A DNA stretch of 64,000 nucleotides, taken from assembly GCA_029532625.1 (NCBI GenBank), contig JARFXM010000011.1, forward strand, positions 1,922,001 to 1,986,000, in the 5' to 3' direction. This stretch comes from Lomentospora prolificans. Lineage: Eukaryota > Ascomycota > Sordariomycetes > Microascales > Microascaceae. The notes below the pieces were generated by a model that saw only the letters and a list, made by a program, of their open reading frames with translations, searched no databases and was not told the origin of the DNA. The position numbers and the translations under genes are program-made. Shown piece after piece: positions 11,438-21,910 of the stretch. Every line of letters begins with the position of its first letter. The stretch's first letter is position 1.

Positions 11438-12015
11438 AATTTTTTTTTTCTTTTTTGACGCGCGGGTTGCGATTCGGATTTTGGTGTTTGTAGATCTGGA
11501 GAGGTGTCGTGAGCTGTGTCGAGCTCGAGGAGGTGGTGGTGTTTCGGGGGCGGGTGCTGAAGCAGTGCCTGAGTTGGAGAGGTTGCAAGCTGGAGCTTTC
11601 TTTTTGCCTGTTCTCGATGACGACAATAATACTAGCACAAAGGTGGGCTGGGACCCTTGTTCCTGTGGCATTCCACTCGCTCGGTCTCTCTGCAGCTGGC
11701 TTAATTAGTACCTGTTGTCTAAACGCACTGTGGGAGGTGGGATGAGAGTGTGTGGCTCGTTGTGGCTGGCCGGCTGCGTGGCTTGACGATGAGGTCGACT
11801 TACACGTGATGGCGCGGAAAAGTTCAATGTTGCGAGGCTGGTCCACCACGTTTCGGGAATCTCTGGATGGGCTGACTTCAATTGGAATTGGAACTCGGAG
11901 ACGGATTCTTCTTTTTTTTTTCTTTTCCTTTCTTTTCCCCTTTCTTTTGGCCCGCAAAAGAAGAATTGGCGCATCCCACCCAAGGGAGTTTTGTAAAAAA
12001 AAGAAAACATCAGCC
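11438..12015. other. Divergent promoter region of the membrane-protein gene and COA1
   Basis: Shared upstream region of two divergent genes. It contains a CACGTG hexamer at 11803-11808 and a T/C-rich tract at 11910-11948, just before the COA1 start. No coding potential beyond shadow frames. Confidence 0.6.
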
Positions 12016-12789
12016 ATGTTCTTCCGAGCTGTGCAAAGGAGACTCGTCTCCTCCGCCCTGCGGAACCAGAGCGCCCTGCGCAACACCACGCGGACCCAGA
12101 GGCGATACATCACGCCCGCGCCCAAGGCGGGCGAGACTCTTATGGAGCGCCGAGCCGACCGTGAACTCCCAGGCAAGTCCCGATTTCTCTTTTATTTCCC
12201 CCCTTTCCAATTTTGCCGCTTTCCGGCCACCCAAAAAAAAAAAAAAACCCCCAAAACTAACATCCGGGGCTTTGGACCCCGCCCACCTTTCTTAGACGTC
12301 GAATCCGTCTCCTTCCGCTGGTCCCGCACGCTCCCCATCTTCGTCGGCCTCATCGCCCTCTCCTCCATCGCAATCTTCAACTACCAAAAGTCCTCCTCCT
12401 CCGTCATAGCCTCCACCCTCTACGCCCTCCGCACGTCTGAGCAGGCCCGCGCCCTCCTCGGCGACGAAATCTACTTCAAGCATCGCATACCCTGGATCTC
12501 GGGCGAGATGAACCAGCTTCGCGGCCGCATCGACGTCAAGTTCAAGGTCAAGGGCACCCTCGGCTCCGGCACCATGACCTTCAAGAGCTTCAGGCCCGGT
12601 CCCAAGGGCCTGTTTGAGACGGTCGAGTGGAGCTTGGTCATGGATGGGGACGAGACGGGGAGGAAGATTGATTTGCTGGATGGGAATGACCCGTTTAGAG
12701 CTATTCCTGGGGCGCATATGTTGGATGACGAGGATGATGCTGAGATGACGAGGGGGTTCAGGCAGTCGACCGTTAAGAGGGCTGCGTAA
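12016..12789 (+). CDS. COA1: Cytochrome c oxidase assembly protein Coa1 (mitochondrial)
   Basis: Inner-membrane assembly factor acting on Cox1 maturation in complex IV biogenesis. Exons are 12016-12172 and 12296-12789 (216 residues). The N-terminus (MFFRAVQRRLVSSALRNQ) is an arginine-rich, acid-free mitochondrial presequence. It is followed by the family phrase ERRADRELP, a single membrane helix at about 64-82 (LPIFVGLIALSSIAIFNY), and the conserved Coa1 domain (YALRTSEQARALLGDE, PWISGEMNQLRGRID, then a beta-rich KGTLGSGTM stretch). The intron starts with GC (CAG|GCAAGT, the strong consensus typical of GC-AG introns) and has branch CTAAC near 12257. It is 123 bp, a multiple of three without stops, so retention would still give an open frame. 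Splicing is favoured because the retained segment is lysine/proline junk from an A15 tract. Confidence 0.88.
   Translation: MFFRAVQRRLVSSALRNQSALRNTTRTQRRYITPAPKAGETLMERRADRELPGKSRFLFYFPPFQFCRFPATQKKKKTPKTNIRGFGPRPPFLDVESVSFRWSRTLPIFVGLIALSSIAIFNYQKSSSSVIASTLYALRTSEQARALLGDEIYFKHRIPWISGEMNQLRGRIDVKFKVKGTLGSGTMTFKSFRPGPKGLFETVEWSLVMDGDETGRKIDLLDGNDPFRAIPGAHMLDDEDDAEMTRGFRQSTVKRAA
12173..12295 (+). other. GC-AG intron of COA1 containing A15
   Basis: The donor GCAAGT, branch CTAAC and acceptor CTTAG fit the rare GC-AG spliceosomal class. A pure A run lies at 12233-12247. Using the nearby GT at 12161 instead would delete the conserved ELP residues. Confidence 0.75.
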
Positions 12790-13115
12790 GCATTGGGGAG
12801 GGGGAGGACGAGGAAAGTCATCTTGCTTCCAGCATCCCCTGGGAAAGGAGTTGATCTCGGGTCCGTCATGCATAGCGAACGAGATGGGGGACGCAACTGC
12901 TGTGGAGAGATGGATCAAAAAGTGTTTGATTATATATATGTATAGACAATACCCCCAGATTTCATATATTTTTCCCATTCTTGCTCCTTCTTCTAGACTA
13001 GATGTACAACATGTATAGTTACAAGAGAGATGCTCCTCAACACGTATAGACGCGGGAAAAGGAAAAAGACAAAAGGTTGATGCAGCTGAGTCGTGATGAT
13101 GGAACAAAGGCTAGA
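12790..13115. other. Convergent 3' spacer between COA1 and uL3m
   Basis: About 325 bp holding the 3' untranslated regions of two convergent genes. Nothing else recognised. Confidence 0.6.
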
Positions 13116-14193
13116 TTAAGCGCTGGAGGCAACGCCAGCCTCGGCGTCCTGCCTCGCAATGGCCCGATCGTAGGCCACCTTCTTCCTCTGCTCCTTGAGC
13201 TCGAGATGCCTCTTCCTCGCCTCCTCCAACCTCTCCTCAATGCCTTCATTCCTCTCCAAGACCATCTTGTTTATCGCCGCTCTCCTCGCGTCAGTGAGGT
13301 CCTTCTTCTTGATGGAGTCCTGGATCTTGACCACGCAGCCCTTGGGGCCGGGGACACCACCGTGGACAACGACAATGCCGAGTTCGTTGTCGACCTTGAG
13401 CACCTTGAGGTTCTGCACCGTAGCCTGGTTCCCACCCATTCGACCAGGCATCTTCTTTCCGGGGTGAATCCTAGAACCCGAGCCCTGCGACGCACCGACC
13501 GAGCCCAGCGTCCTGTGGTTCTTGGAGTTGCCGTGACTGGCAGGCTGGCCAGCGAATCCCCACCTCTTCATGACACCCGCGAATCCCATGCCCCTCGTAT
13601 TCGCCCTCACATCCACGTACTGGCCCTTGGCGAACCAATCCGGCCACAGCTGCACACCCACAGGCAGCAAACCCTCCTCATTCTTGACCTTGAACTCGGC
13701 CAGGTGCCTCTTGGGCGCCATGCCTTTAGCCTCGTAGTACCCCAGCTGCGCGTTCGTCACGTTGTCGGGTTTCTTGGCCCCCATGCCGACCTGCACGGCC
13801 CAGTACCCGTTCTGCTGCCGCGTGCGGTTCGCCACCACCTGCACGCGGTCGAGCTGAAGCACCGTGCACGGGATCCTCTTCTTGCCCTGGTACACGGCAC
13901 TCATGCCCTTCTTGATGGCCAGCACGCCCGTCCGCGGCGGCGTCGTGGCCTCCTTGCGCGCGAGGGCCGCCGCCGGCCCCGTCGTCAGGGGCGGCAACCC
14001 CGAGTTCACCTGTCGGAAGCGGGCGTGCTTGTTGCGCGCCGGCGCCGTGTTCCAGCCGTATTGGACGCCGCGGGTCGTCGTGTGCGGGAGGAGCCGAAGG
14101 GGAAGGGCGAGCGGGCGGAAGGGCGATGGGCACGTCCGGAGGGTTGACGATGATGGGGGGGAGGCGGACCCCGAGGGTGAGTCGGGGCGCCAT
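13116..14193 (-). CDS. MRPL9: Mitochondrial large-subunit ribosomal protein uL3m, apparent frameshift near the N-terminus
   Basis: Structural protein of the mitoribosome large subunit, the bacterial L3 / yeast Mrpl9 family. The signature region is unmistakable: VMKRWGFAGQPASHG, HRTLGSVGASQGSGSRIHPG and KKMPGRMGG. The best start (MAPRLTLGVRLPP, context CACAATGGC, at 14193) is in a different frame from the body that begins around RGVQYGWN. The two frames meet at a run of seven G on the plus strand (14155-14161). Treating one base there as extra gives 358 residues with an arginine-rich presequence. No AG acceptor occurs between the two parts, so an intron cannot explain the shift. The alternative is an upstream start in the body frame (up to 14402), but that adds an atypical hydrophilic extension. 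Either a sequencing indel or a real mutation; identity is secure. Confidence 0.85.
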
Positions 14194-14652
14194 TGTGGAG
14201 GTTGTTTTGTTTTTGGTCTTTTGGAGTGGTTTACTGGATTATGACGCGACTCTGGATTGCCGAATTTTGAGATGCTCGCGGTGGGTTCTTTTTTCGGCGT
14301 CGATAGAAGGGCGTGTGGAAGCTGGGAGCTTGGTGCTTCTTGCTGCTTTGATGAGAAGACGTGAGCGGACCTGGTCCGATTTTTTTTTGTCGTTGGCTTC
14401 AATTGGCATCAGATGAGGCTGCATGTGTCATGATGCAAGCCACATGTGGCTGAACAAGCGTGTAATGTACACAGTGTTATTTGTATTTTGCGCACCTTAC
14501 GAATGGCTTCACTACTCTGACCAGACAGTTGTGGTGAATGGGCGAAGGCTCTATCGCTCTTATTGAACTGAAATTCCCATTTAATTTCATCCTTTTTAAT
14601 TTGGCCGTCTTTTTTACTTTTGTATGAACCTTCATTCACTCTCTCTTCCGCT
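14194..14652. other. Intergenic region upstream of uL3m
   Basis: Promoter of uL3m and 3' flank of the PITH gene, both on the minus strand. No independent coding signal. Confidence 0.55.
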
Positions 14653-15516
14653 CTAAAACCCCCTCCCTCCCCCTCCAATCCCATACCCCATCTGATTCAC
14701 CCCCACGCCCTTCACCTCATGATCACTCGGGTTCGCCGCGGCCTCGTACAAGATGTTGGCAGGGGCTCTGCCCAGCTGCATCCACTCGCCCTTGAAGCCG
14801 ACGTACGAGACCCTGGAGATGTCCTCGTCGCCGTCGCCAAAGTTGTCGGCGAAGAAGAGCGACAGCCGGCGCACCTTGCCGAAGAGGGCGCGCTTGACCG
14901 GCAGCTCCTGGACGTCCGAGGTTCGAGACAGCTCAAAGGTCTGCGTGGCCTCGGCTTCCTCGGCGGTGGAAAAGTCGATCTCTTCGCGGTTGATGAAGAC
15001 TTTGAGGGTTTTGGGCGCGGACGGGGAGTTGGAGGTGCGGAGGGAGATGGAGTGGAGCTTGACTTGGCCGGTGAAGCTGGGTGAAGAAGGTAAGGTTAGC
15101 TAAGAGCGGGGCCCTGGATCAGATGAGCCTCAGGGGCGAGAGATTATATACGAGTACGAATAGAATCATGGTCTATCAAAATTGAAAAGAAGAGAAAAGA
15201 ACAAAAGAGAAAAGAAAAAAAGGAAGGGAAGAGAAAAGTCCTGCGCGTTGTGTGATACGTACGGTACTGTCATAATGAGCTGCTCGTCAGCGTCGCTCTC
15301 GAGCTCAGGCTCATTGTTCAGCCGCTCGGCCCACGTCTTCTTCACCACGTCGCGGCCGGAGCCGAAGCGGGCCTCGTTTAACGTGACGATCTCGTCAAAG
15401 TTGATGTGCTGGTACAGGGAAAATTGGAGGGCCGGCGTGATGTCGTCCGAGTGGTCGTGCGCGCCGTGGTCGTGGCCGCCGTGGTCGTGGTGCTCGTCGT
15501 GGCAGTGGTTGGACAT
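14653..15516 (-). CDS. PITH-domain protein (PITHD1/TXNL1-C-terminal family)
   Basis: Two exons, 15516-15263 and 15076-14653 (225 residues). The 186-bp GT-AG intron has donor GTACGT and a GCTAAC branch next to the acceptor. The N-terminus is a histidine/aspartate-rich tail (MSNHCHDEHHDHGGHDH). The PITH domain follows: LYQHINFDEIVTLNE, DADEQLIMTVPFTGQVKLHS, KTLKVFINREEIDFS, FELSRTSDVQELPVKRALF and VSYVGFKGEWMQLGRAP. The domain is a beta-sandwich thought to bind the proteasome in the thioredoxin-like relatives; this protein has no thioredoxin domain. The His-rich tail could chelate metal, which is inference. Exon choice rests on a frame-perfect join inside a conserved beta strand. Confidence 0.9.
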
Positions 15517-15859
15517 GGCGAAGAAGATGGTTGCCTGACGACTAGAATTTGAGTCTCCGTGGGTTCTCTCTTTTTCGGCGAAGCTGCATCGATATGTATT
15601 TGGAGTACTTGAGGGCTTCAAAAGGTGTCAGTTACGTTTGGGTGGATGAAGAGGGTTTATATGACTAGAAAGTGGGATGAAGTTAAGGAAGGTGGGGTGG
15701 GGTGCTGGTGAGTGAGTGCGTTCGCCAATCTATTGTCATCACTAATAAATATAGCCTCCACCACGAGTGAGCCGCAACGGTGGTGTCAATGTCAAAGCTC
15801 TGATTTCCATAATTGCTGCAGTACATGGACCGACTTATCTTGATTCATGTATAATACGA
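15517..15859. other. Upstream flank of the PITH gene
   Basis: No recognisable gene. It contains the probable promoter of the PITH gene and the downstream edge of the ankyrin pseudogene. Confidence 0.5.
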
Positions 15860-16700
15860 TAAGACAACCCTACCAGAGGTTCCCATCCCGTGGCCATCCA
15901 CGACTTAATCAAGAGACGCTCGAGAGAGACGGCGGCCGGGTTGCTCCACGGAGCGAGGAGCAACTCCACAAGCCGCACATCATCTCTCCTTTCCGCTTCT
16001 GTTAACGATCTGACATAGTGCGGGTAGGGTTCTCCATCTATATTTCTCCCTTGCCTGGCCCTCTGTTGCATGTACATCAGCTCTATCCCGTAGTAAAGTC
16101 TCGGCGCGATCCTCAAGAGACTTGCAAGGACACTTCCCCGATGCCATCATTAGAGGTGTCTCCTATATGCGATCGCGGATTTACCTTAGGTCCCGCTACG
16201 AGCAATACGTCCGTCCGCAACCCGTGTTAGGCCTTGAAAAACAGCCATAACTAGCGCGGAATCCCCTTCGGTGCCCGCTCCGTGATCCACCAGGAGCCGC
16301 ACAAATCTGTTTCTCTGCTTCGTTGAAAATCAATCGTATATTGCGACGTAATTACCGCGGCCGGCTCAGTACCAGAAACATCATTACCATGTCTATTTAC
16401 ATCAGCACTCGCCTCCGTCATCCTTTCACGCGAGGCTACGAGTCGCCAGTTAATCCTATGCCTTGCGCCTGAATGTCTTCCCCACTGTCGATGAATGTCT
16501 GCAATATCGTCATGTTCCCCGAAGCAGAGGCCGCCATGAGAGCCGTGGGGAGAGGAACGTTTTGGACAGAGGCGTTGACACACGCTCCTCCTTCAAGGAA
16601 GGAGTTGAACAATTCCTAAGTGGCGGCCTGCTGCGGCAGTGCGCAGTGGTAGGAGGCGATGCGGGCGAGGCCCGGCGCCATTGACCGACTCTAGTTCGCT
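15860..16700 (-). pseudogene. Degenerate ankyrin-repeat gene
   Basis: Ankyrin-like peptides occur on the minus strand in all three frames, interrupted by stops. In transcript order: PLRTAAAGRHLGIVQLL near 16650-16600; then, after a frame change, TALMAASASGNMTILQ with FIDSGEDIQAQG at 16561-16460; then ADVNRHGNDVSG near 16410-16370; FVRLLVDHGAGTEGD at about 16310-16260; AETLLRDRADVHATEG near 16110-16060; and DDVRLVELLLAPWSNPA near 15985-15930. Order and spacing fit consecutive 33-residue repeats of one former protein with at least four frame breaks. No continuous frame remains, so it is not functional as sequenced. It is probably a relic of one of the many ankyrin proteins expanded in these fungi; the N-terminal partner domain is not recognisable. 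Confidence 0.72.
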
Positions 16701-17055
16701 ACATGCGAGCTCCTCACATTGCTCGTACAGGTCTTCGAGGACAGGCCTGAGCAGCTTGTCTTTATCGCGTCGAGATCGGAAGCCTGGTATTTGAAGCTAG
16801 GGCGCTGCTTCTGAATGATGAGGCTGAGCTGGGTAGCAAACCTTGTAGAGTTATAAGATAATTGAAGATATGGACGAGAATAGGAAGAAACGCACAATTT
16901 GCACAGCACCATGAATGGGCAATTGTGTGACGTCTGGCAAACGCTCCCCGCGCGATTGTTTATTATGATAACCAAGAAGAGATGGAGAGGATGGTGGCGT
17001 TTCTTTGTGGAAGAGGCTGCGAACTCGGGCTCTTCTCGAAAACTCCAACCACCCA

Positions 17056-20000
17056 TCATTTGATACCGCCCTTCTTTTTCTTCTTCTTTGCTGGCCTTCG
17101 CTGTCCAAATGCACCACTAACGGGCTGCGACATAGTGAGCCCCATCCCCTCACCTACGGCTTGACTACTGGGAGGCGCCCCCTCCCTCGGTCTAATTGGT
17201 ATTTGCGCCTGGCTGAATGATGGCATCAACTGGGACGACACCGGCTCCTGTGTCTGCGGATGTAGTAAATGCTGGGTAAGTGGCTGTGAAGAGGCCGGAA
17301 CCTGCGTGTCAAGCCGCCCAACGAGACGACTGTAGGTAGCCTCCTTCATGCGGCGCCTCTCAACAACTTTCTCCTTCTTCTTCTGGAGCTGAGACTGTCT
17401 TTCAGCCATGCCCATCTGTATGAAGGGGATATAGTCATCGTAGCCGGCTTCTTCCCACCGGGAAAGAATAGGGTTCTGCGGCTTCTTGGCGTGCTCTGCG
17501 TCCTGATCAATACCAGCAGCGAGACTGGCTAGGCGGCGAATAGCGGCGCGACTTTCCTCTGCCTGAGCATCCGATTTTGTATTGCTCCTGCCAGCCTGGC
17601 TTGGGGACGGAAAGCCCGAGATATGTGTGTCCTGAGAGAAAATGGGGCGAGACCATTCCGATGGTAGGTCCTGCGATGAGCTAGGCAGAATAATAGCAGA
17701 AGACTGGGGGGTGGAAGCGGTAGCCTGAGGGTGCTTATAGGCCTCGTCCATTCCGATCAAATGACAAGATAGGAGCTCCAGGCGCGCGGTGTGTTCCAGA
17801 ATTTCTCGTCTCACTTTGGCGGCTTCATGCAACTCGTCACCTTGGGGAATTGGCCATTGTTCTATCATCCGGCTTTTCATGGCTGACAACTTTTCCTTAA
17901 TATCATCGCCAGGTTGCCACGGGGGGTGGGGATGATTATCTGTGAGAATAAGCATGCCGATACCAGCTCCGATCAATTGTTCGAGTTCTTCAACCCATTC
18001 AGCATCGTCCTTGAGGTAATCGGGATCATCGGCAGGGCGCGCGAGCTCTGACTCTCGTAGATCCCACAGTTCATTCGTATATTCAAGCACAGACTTCGTC
18101 GCAATGTAGCCAGTATCGGAAGCCGTCCGGATGATATGACGTACTGCGACAAGGGACTGGAGACGTAGCTCCTGACCATACTTCCAAATTCCTGAGCAGT
18201 ACGCATCGAGAAGCAGGTCGGTACGGATTACTCTTTTGATGATGGCTTTCCGAGCAATCGCAGGCAGAGGCTCGAATTCGAGGATCCCGCCTACAAGCTC
18301 TGTATTTCGCTGCACAAATACTTCGGGATTCGTCAAAGCGTCAGGTACAGCGAACTTATCACCCATATAGGCAAGATACTTGGCCCTTTTCGTAGCTTTC
18401 CAGTCCTCTTGAATCTTTGACCATTCCTCCCCTCGTGTTATGGTTGGTGAAATCTCCCCCAGGCCGCGCTTGGTAGTTAGGCAAACCCAGTATCCTAAAC
18501 TCTGGCGCCTCCCAAATGATATTATCTGGTGGAACTGGACTTTAGTGTCGTCGAAGATGGTTTCTATTTCTAACCCGATCGGGTGCTTGCCCTTTGAAGT
18601 GGTGAGCGGTAGTATAGTCAATGTACGCAGGTCATCGAGGTCGGCGTCCTCTTCCCCGTAAAGATTCTGTAGCTGGTGCGAGGCCTGCTCTGGACCAAGC
18701 CCGTCAGGTGTGCCATGGAACCAGAAGACGTCCACTTGCGCCCCTTTTCTTGGGAAGATTAAGACCACGGATTTCCCGTCCTCGCTAAGGCTTGACATAC
18801 AAGTTGCGGATATTTGGAGAGTATGATCGCCGGCATTGTTATGGAGCAATGATTGTGTAATGGCAGGAGGGACTTCGCGTGCTATCTCGCCTGATGGGCA
18901 GACATCGAGGTATAGCAAAGAAAATGTGGTTAGGACGAAAACCTGACTGGCATCTGCAGGATTAGGGACCACGCCTAGGATATTTTCCTGGTTGGGCGAG
19001 GGTGCTGTGATGGGAAGCTTTGAGAAAATGAAGCCGGTTTCGGTATCGAGAAGCTGGATAGAAGTGCGGTTCCACATCAAGAGCGTCTTAGATCGTGTTA
19101 CTGAGACCGCACCATCTATGCCTATATCATCTGCAGGCTTGCTTGGTGACTGCTGGCTAAAGTCCCACTCCTCCATGGGGGGCGGGTGATACCAAAGTAC
19201 GCCAAAGCTGCGTTGAAGAGGGAAGGTATCCCATGACGGTGCCCCACGCTTAAACAACGTAGCCTGAGCCCCTAGTCTACTCGAGACGGGGCTTGTTTTG
19301 ATATTCCAAATACTCCAGTAGCCGCTATCGTCTATGAGAGCGATTTGAGGCAACATGGTCGAAGTAGGCGGATTGAATGCTACATCGCTATGAGATCGGC
19401 CATTCGTATGGGCAAGTGTGAAAGTTATGATCGGGTTGGGGTCCACTCGGGAGGCCGGTAACTCTTCCAAAGCCGCATTTTCATAAGCCACTGGCACAGA
19501 GTGGTACGTCGGGCTAAGTATCGTGGTTGAAGTTTCTTTTTGGACAATGACCCAACGCAATGATCCGGTTCGCCCAGCGTGGTGAGCAAATTTAAGGTGG
19601 ATAATTGGCGTTGCATCCCGACACCAGTAAGACTCGTCTTCTTGGTCCGCCGGTTTGAAATTCCACATATGGAGCATAACGTCTCCTTGAGGATCCAAAG
19701 CCCAGGGTGAGTTTGTTAGTCGGAGAAGACGAAGAATCTGGCCGGCCTCCCCGGTTGTCATCGCAAGGACAGGCACTGCTGCTGAGTGATTTTTGGTCTC
19801 CGTGAGGGCCGTGATTTCGCCAGCTACGGCATGCGGTTTATAAGACTGCAAGTCACCGCTAAGCATTAGATCGGACGACTCTTCCTTTAACAAATCAGAC
19901 AAGCCAGGGTTGCCTAAAGTGGCCTCCGGAAAGGCATTCTTCAGCCAGCGTTCCTGAACACGCCTCTCATAATAGTCTAACTTGACTTCACCAATGTCGG

Positions 20001-20228
20001 AGCTCCTCGGGGCAGAAGCCACGACCTCATAGTCGCGGATCACACGAAGCTCGGGAACTGTCAAGCCTTAGTACTCTGGCATTTTTGCACGAGGGCCGTC
20101 TACATACCGTCATCAAGTTCTCGGCTTGTCTCAAGGGACCTGACGCTACCATCGTCGACTTCATGGGGCTGATGTTCCAAATTAACAGAGTCCTCGAAGG
20201 GCGACAGTGATCGAATTTCGTCAGTCAT
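17056..20228 (-). CDS. RRN6: RNA polymerase I-specific initiation factor Rrn6-like protein
   Basis: Core-factor subunit for rDNA transcription in the nucleolus (Rrn6 / TAF1C family). Predicted exons are 20228-20108 and 20057-17056 (1040 residues). The 50-bp intron has donor GTATGT and a CTAAG branch. The N-terminal half reads as a beta-propeller (family-like AMTTGEAGQILRLLRLT, then IALIDDSGYWSIWNI). It is followed by a helical region (for example LPAIARKAIIKRVIRTDLLL) and a disordered serine/glutamine-rich tail that ends in a lysine stretch before GGIK, typical of Rrn6 and probably a nucleolar targeting signal. I chose MTDEIRSLSPFED as the start because a TGA at 20288-20286 closes the frame upstream. 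The same frame is open again for 75 codons beyond that TGA, so the N-terminus is uncertain. Divergent from SPC25. Confidence 0.82.
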
Positions 20229-20682
20229 TTGGATTCGAGGAGGCCATGAAGATCTGGCGCTGCTGGCACTGAATTTGGTGGTGGGTCATATCGTGGATGT
20301 CGGGACTTCATAGATAAGCAACCGACGATAGGGCTTTCCGGGTATTAGCAGATATTCAGTGCTAGACCCAGCGCGTAAAAAAGAAAGTGCGTTTATCTCA
20401 GATTCATTGTGGAATTTCTGTGTGGATATTCCCTTCTCACCGAGAATCAGTGTAACATGAGAAGACGTCCCTTTTCGCTTAGTCATGATTGCACTCAATG
20501 GTTGACCCAACAACGCAGTTGTCTACAGTGTAGTGTGGTCCCTGCCCATCTTGTAAACAATTTTCCGACAGACACACATCAAGAGCCGAATATTTGACTC
20601 CGAATCGCAATTTAGCACCTTGAATCTAACAGATCGAAACCACATTGCTCCAGAAAATAATTTACGATACCGCCACGCGATC
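20229..20682. other. Divergent promoter region RRN6/SPC25
   Basis: About 450 bp between divergent genes. It contains the 75-codon minus-strand frame (20513-20286) that is in phase with RRN6 but separated from it by one TGA. No other feature seen. Confidence 0.5.
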
Positions 20683-21534
20683 ATGACCACAACGATGACT
20701 TCCGCATTCGAGCCCTCTAGGTCCTCAAGCATGCATAGGCAATCTATGCTTGTCCCAAGCCAGTCCATTGCGGACACGCTACCGAGCATCAACTTTGGCT
20801 TCGATGACTTGCGCGACAGGATGGCAAAGTTTAGTGCGAAATTCGACGCTTTCATCGAACAGGGAAGGAAGCGCGTTCTGGAAGAGAGGAACCAATTCCG
20901 CATGGACATGGCCGAGCTACAAGGTGAGCCTACCGAGATCCGGGTGCGATGATTGTTCCCGGGTCATATGCTAACGCTCGACGCAGAAAATGAGCGCATG
21001 AAGCGCAAGGACATTGAGATCCTTGACCTGAAAACCTCGACCTACCAACAAACAATCGCCAAAGAGACCGCGGAAGCGCGCGAGATCCAATCCGCCATCT
21101 CTTCCTTGGCCGACCAGCGCGACAAGCACCTCGAGAAGCGCGATGCTCTCAAAGCGCAAATCGCCGCGACGCAGAAAGAGATCGATGCACGACTAGCAGC
21201 CCAGCGGGCACATGCCCAACAACAAGAGGCGCAGGCGCGCTTCAACGTCCCTGAGCTTGACTTTTGGGTATCAAACTTGTGCCTAAAGATCGAGGGTGCG
21301 GGGCTTACAGACCACCTCAAATTTGTGTACACGCACATCGACGAGAAGGACTGGGAGAAGGAGGCGTACTTTGAGCTCCTGACGGCGGCGCGAGACTACG
21401 ACGTAGGCAAGTGCAGGCCGAAGCTAGAACGGGAGAAGGTGGAGAAGGTGCTAGATAAGATGAACGAGACGAGGGAACTGGTGACGCTACTGAAGGGGAT
21501 GAGGGAGTTGTTTGTAGAGGCTATGAAGCAATGA
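20683..21534 (+). CDS. SPC25: Kinetochore protein Spc25 (Ndc80 complex)
   Basis: Subunit of the Ndc80 complex that links kinetochores to microtubules. Exons are 20683-20923 and 20987-21534 (262 residues); the 63-bp intron has donor GTGAGC and a CTAAC branch. The N-terminal 45 residues are variable and serine-rich. A long coiled coil follows at about 50-165 (KDIEILDLKTSTYQQTIAKE, then SSLADQRDKHLEKRDALKAQ). The C-terminal globular Spc25 domain begins near residue 170 (DFWVSNLCLKIEGAG, LKFVYTHIDEKDWEKEA). Length matches fungal Spc25. The start ATG is the first in frame with a serine-rich N-terminus; one upstream near-cognate frame extension was ignored. Lies head-to-head with RRN6 and is followed by MZT1 on the same strand. 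Confidence 0.9.
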
Positions 21535-21910
21535 GAGAGTGATGCACGAATGATTTCTCTGATACCCTGCTCCAGACCTGGGGACTGGGTTTGTTACGAC
21601 TAATGATGATCGGTTGGCGATCGTATTAATGGAATATTTTGCATTGTTTCTGGATAAAGAGCCTAGTGTTAGGCTCGCTTTTTCTAGTTGCGCTTTTGAA
21701 ATGTCAAGTGTTTATTAGTTCGGTATCAGGTGAAGTGCTGATGCGTGTAGACTACTCAACCAGCGCTTCACGCCACGCGCTTGTCCGAGACCGAGCGTGC
21801 AGCCTGGCGACGCGGTTAACCCCACCACTCAAAACCAACCCTCCATTCCAACTTCATTCCTTCAACCGCTATCGACGGAGCACTCGCACAATCGCACGCC
21901 ATCCGGAAGC
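21535..21910. other. Spacer between SPC25 and MZT1
   Basis: About 375 bp, 3' flank of SPC25 and promoter of MZT1. No other gene signal. Confidence 0.6.

Noticed and set aside
12173..12295. Reading COA1 as a single exon with the 41-residue segment retained
   Set aside because: The segment is unlike any Coa1 sequence, and the flanks match the family only after splicing; kept as a possible retention event, not the main model.
13077..14147. 356-codon plus-strand frame opposite uL3m
   Set aside because: Antisense shadow of the mitochondrial ribosomal protein gene; composition dominated by reverse-complement codons.
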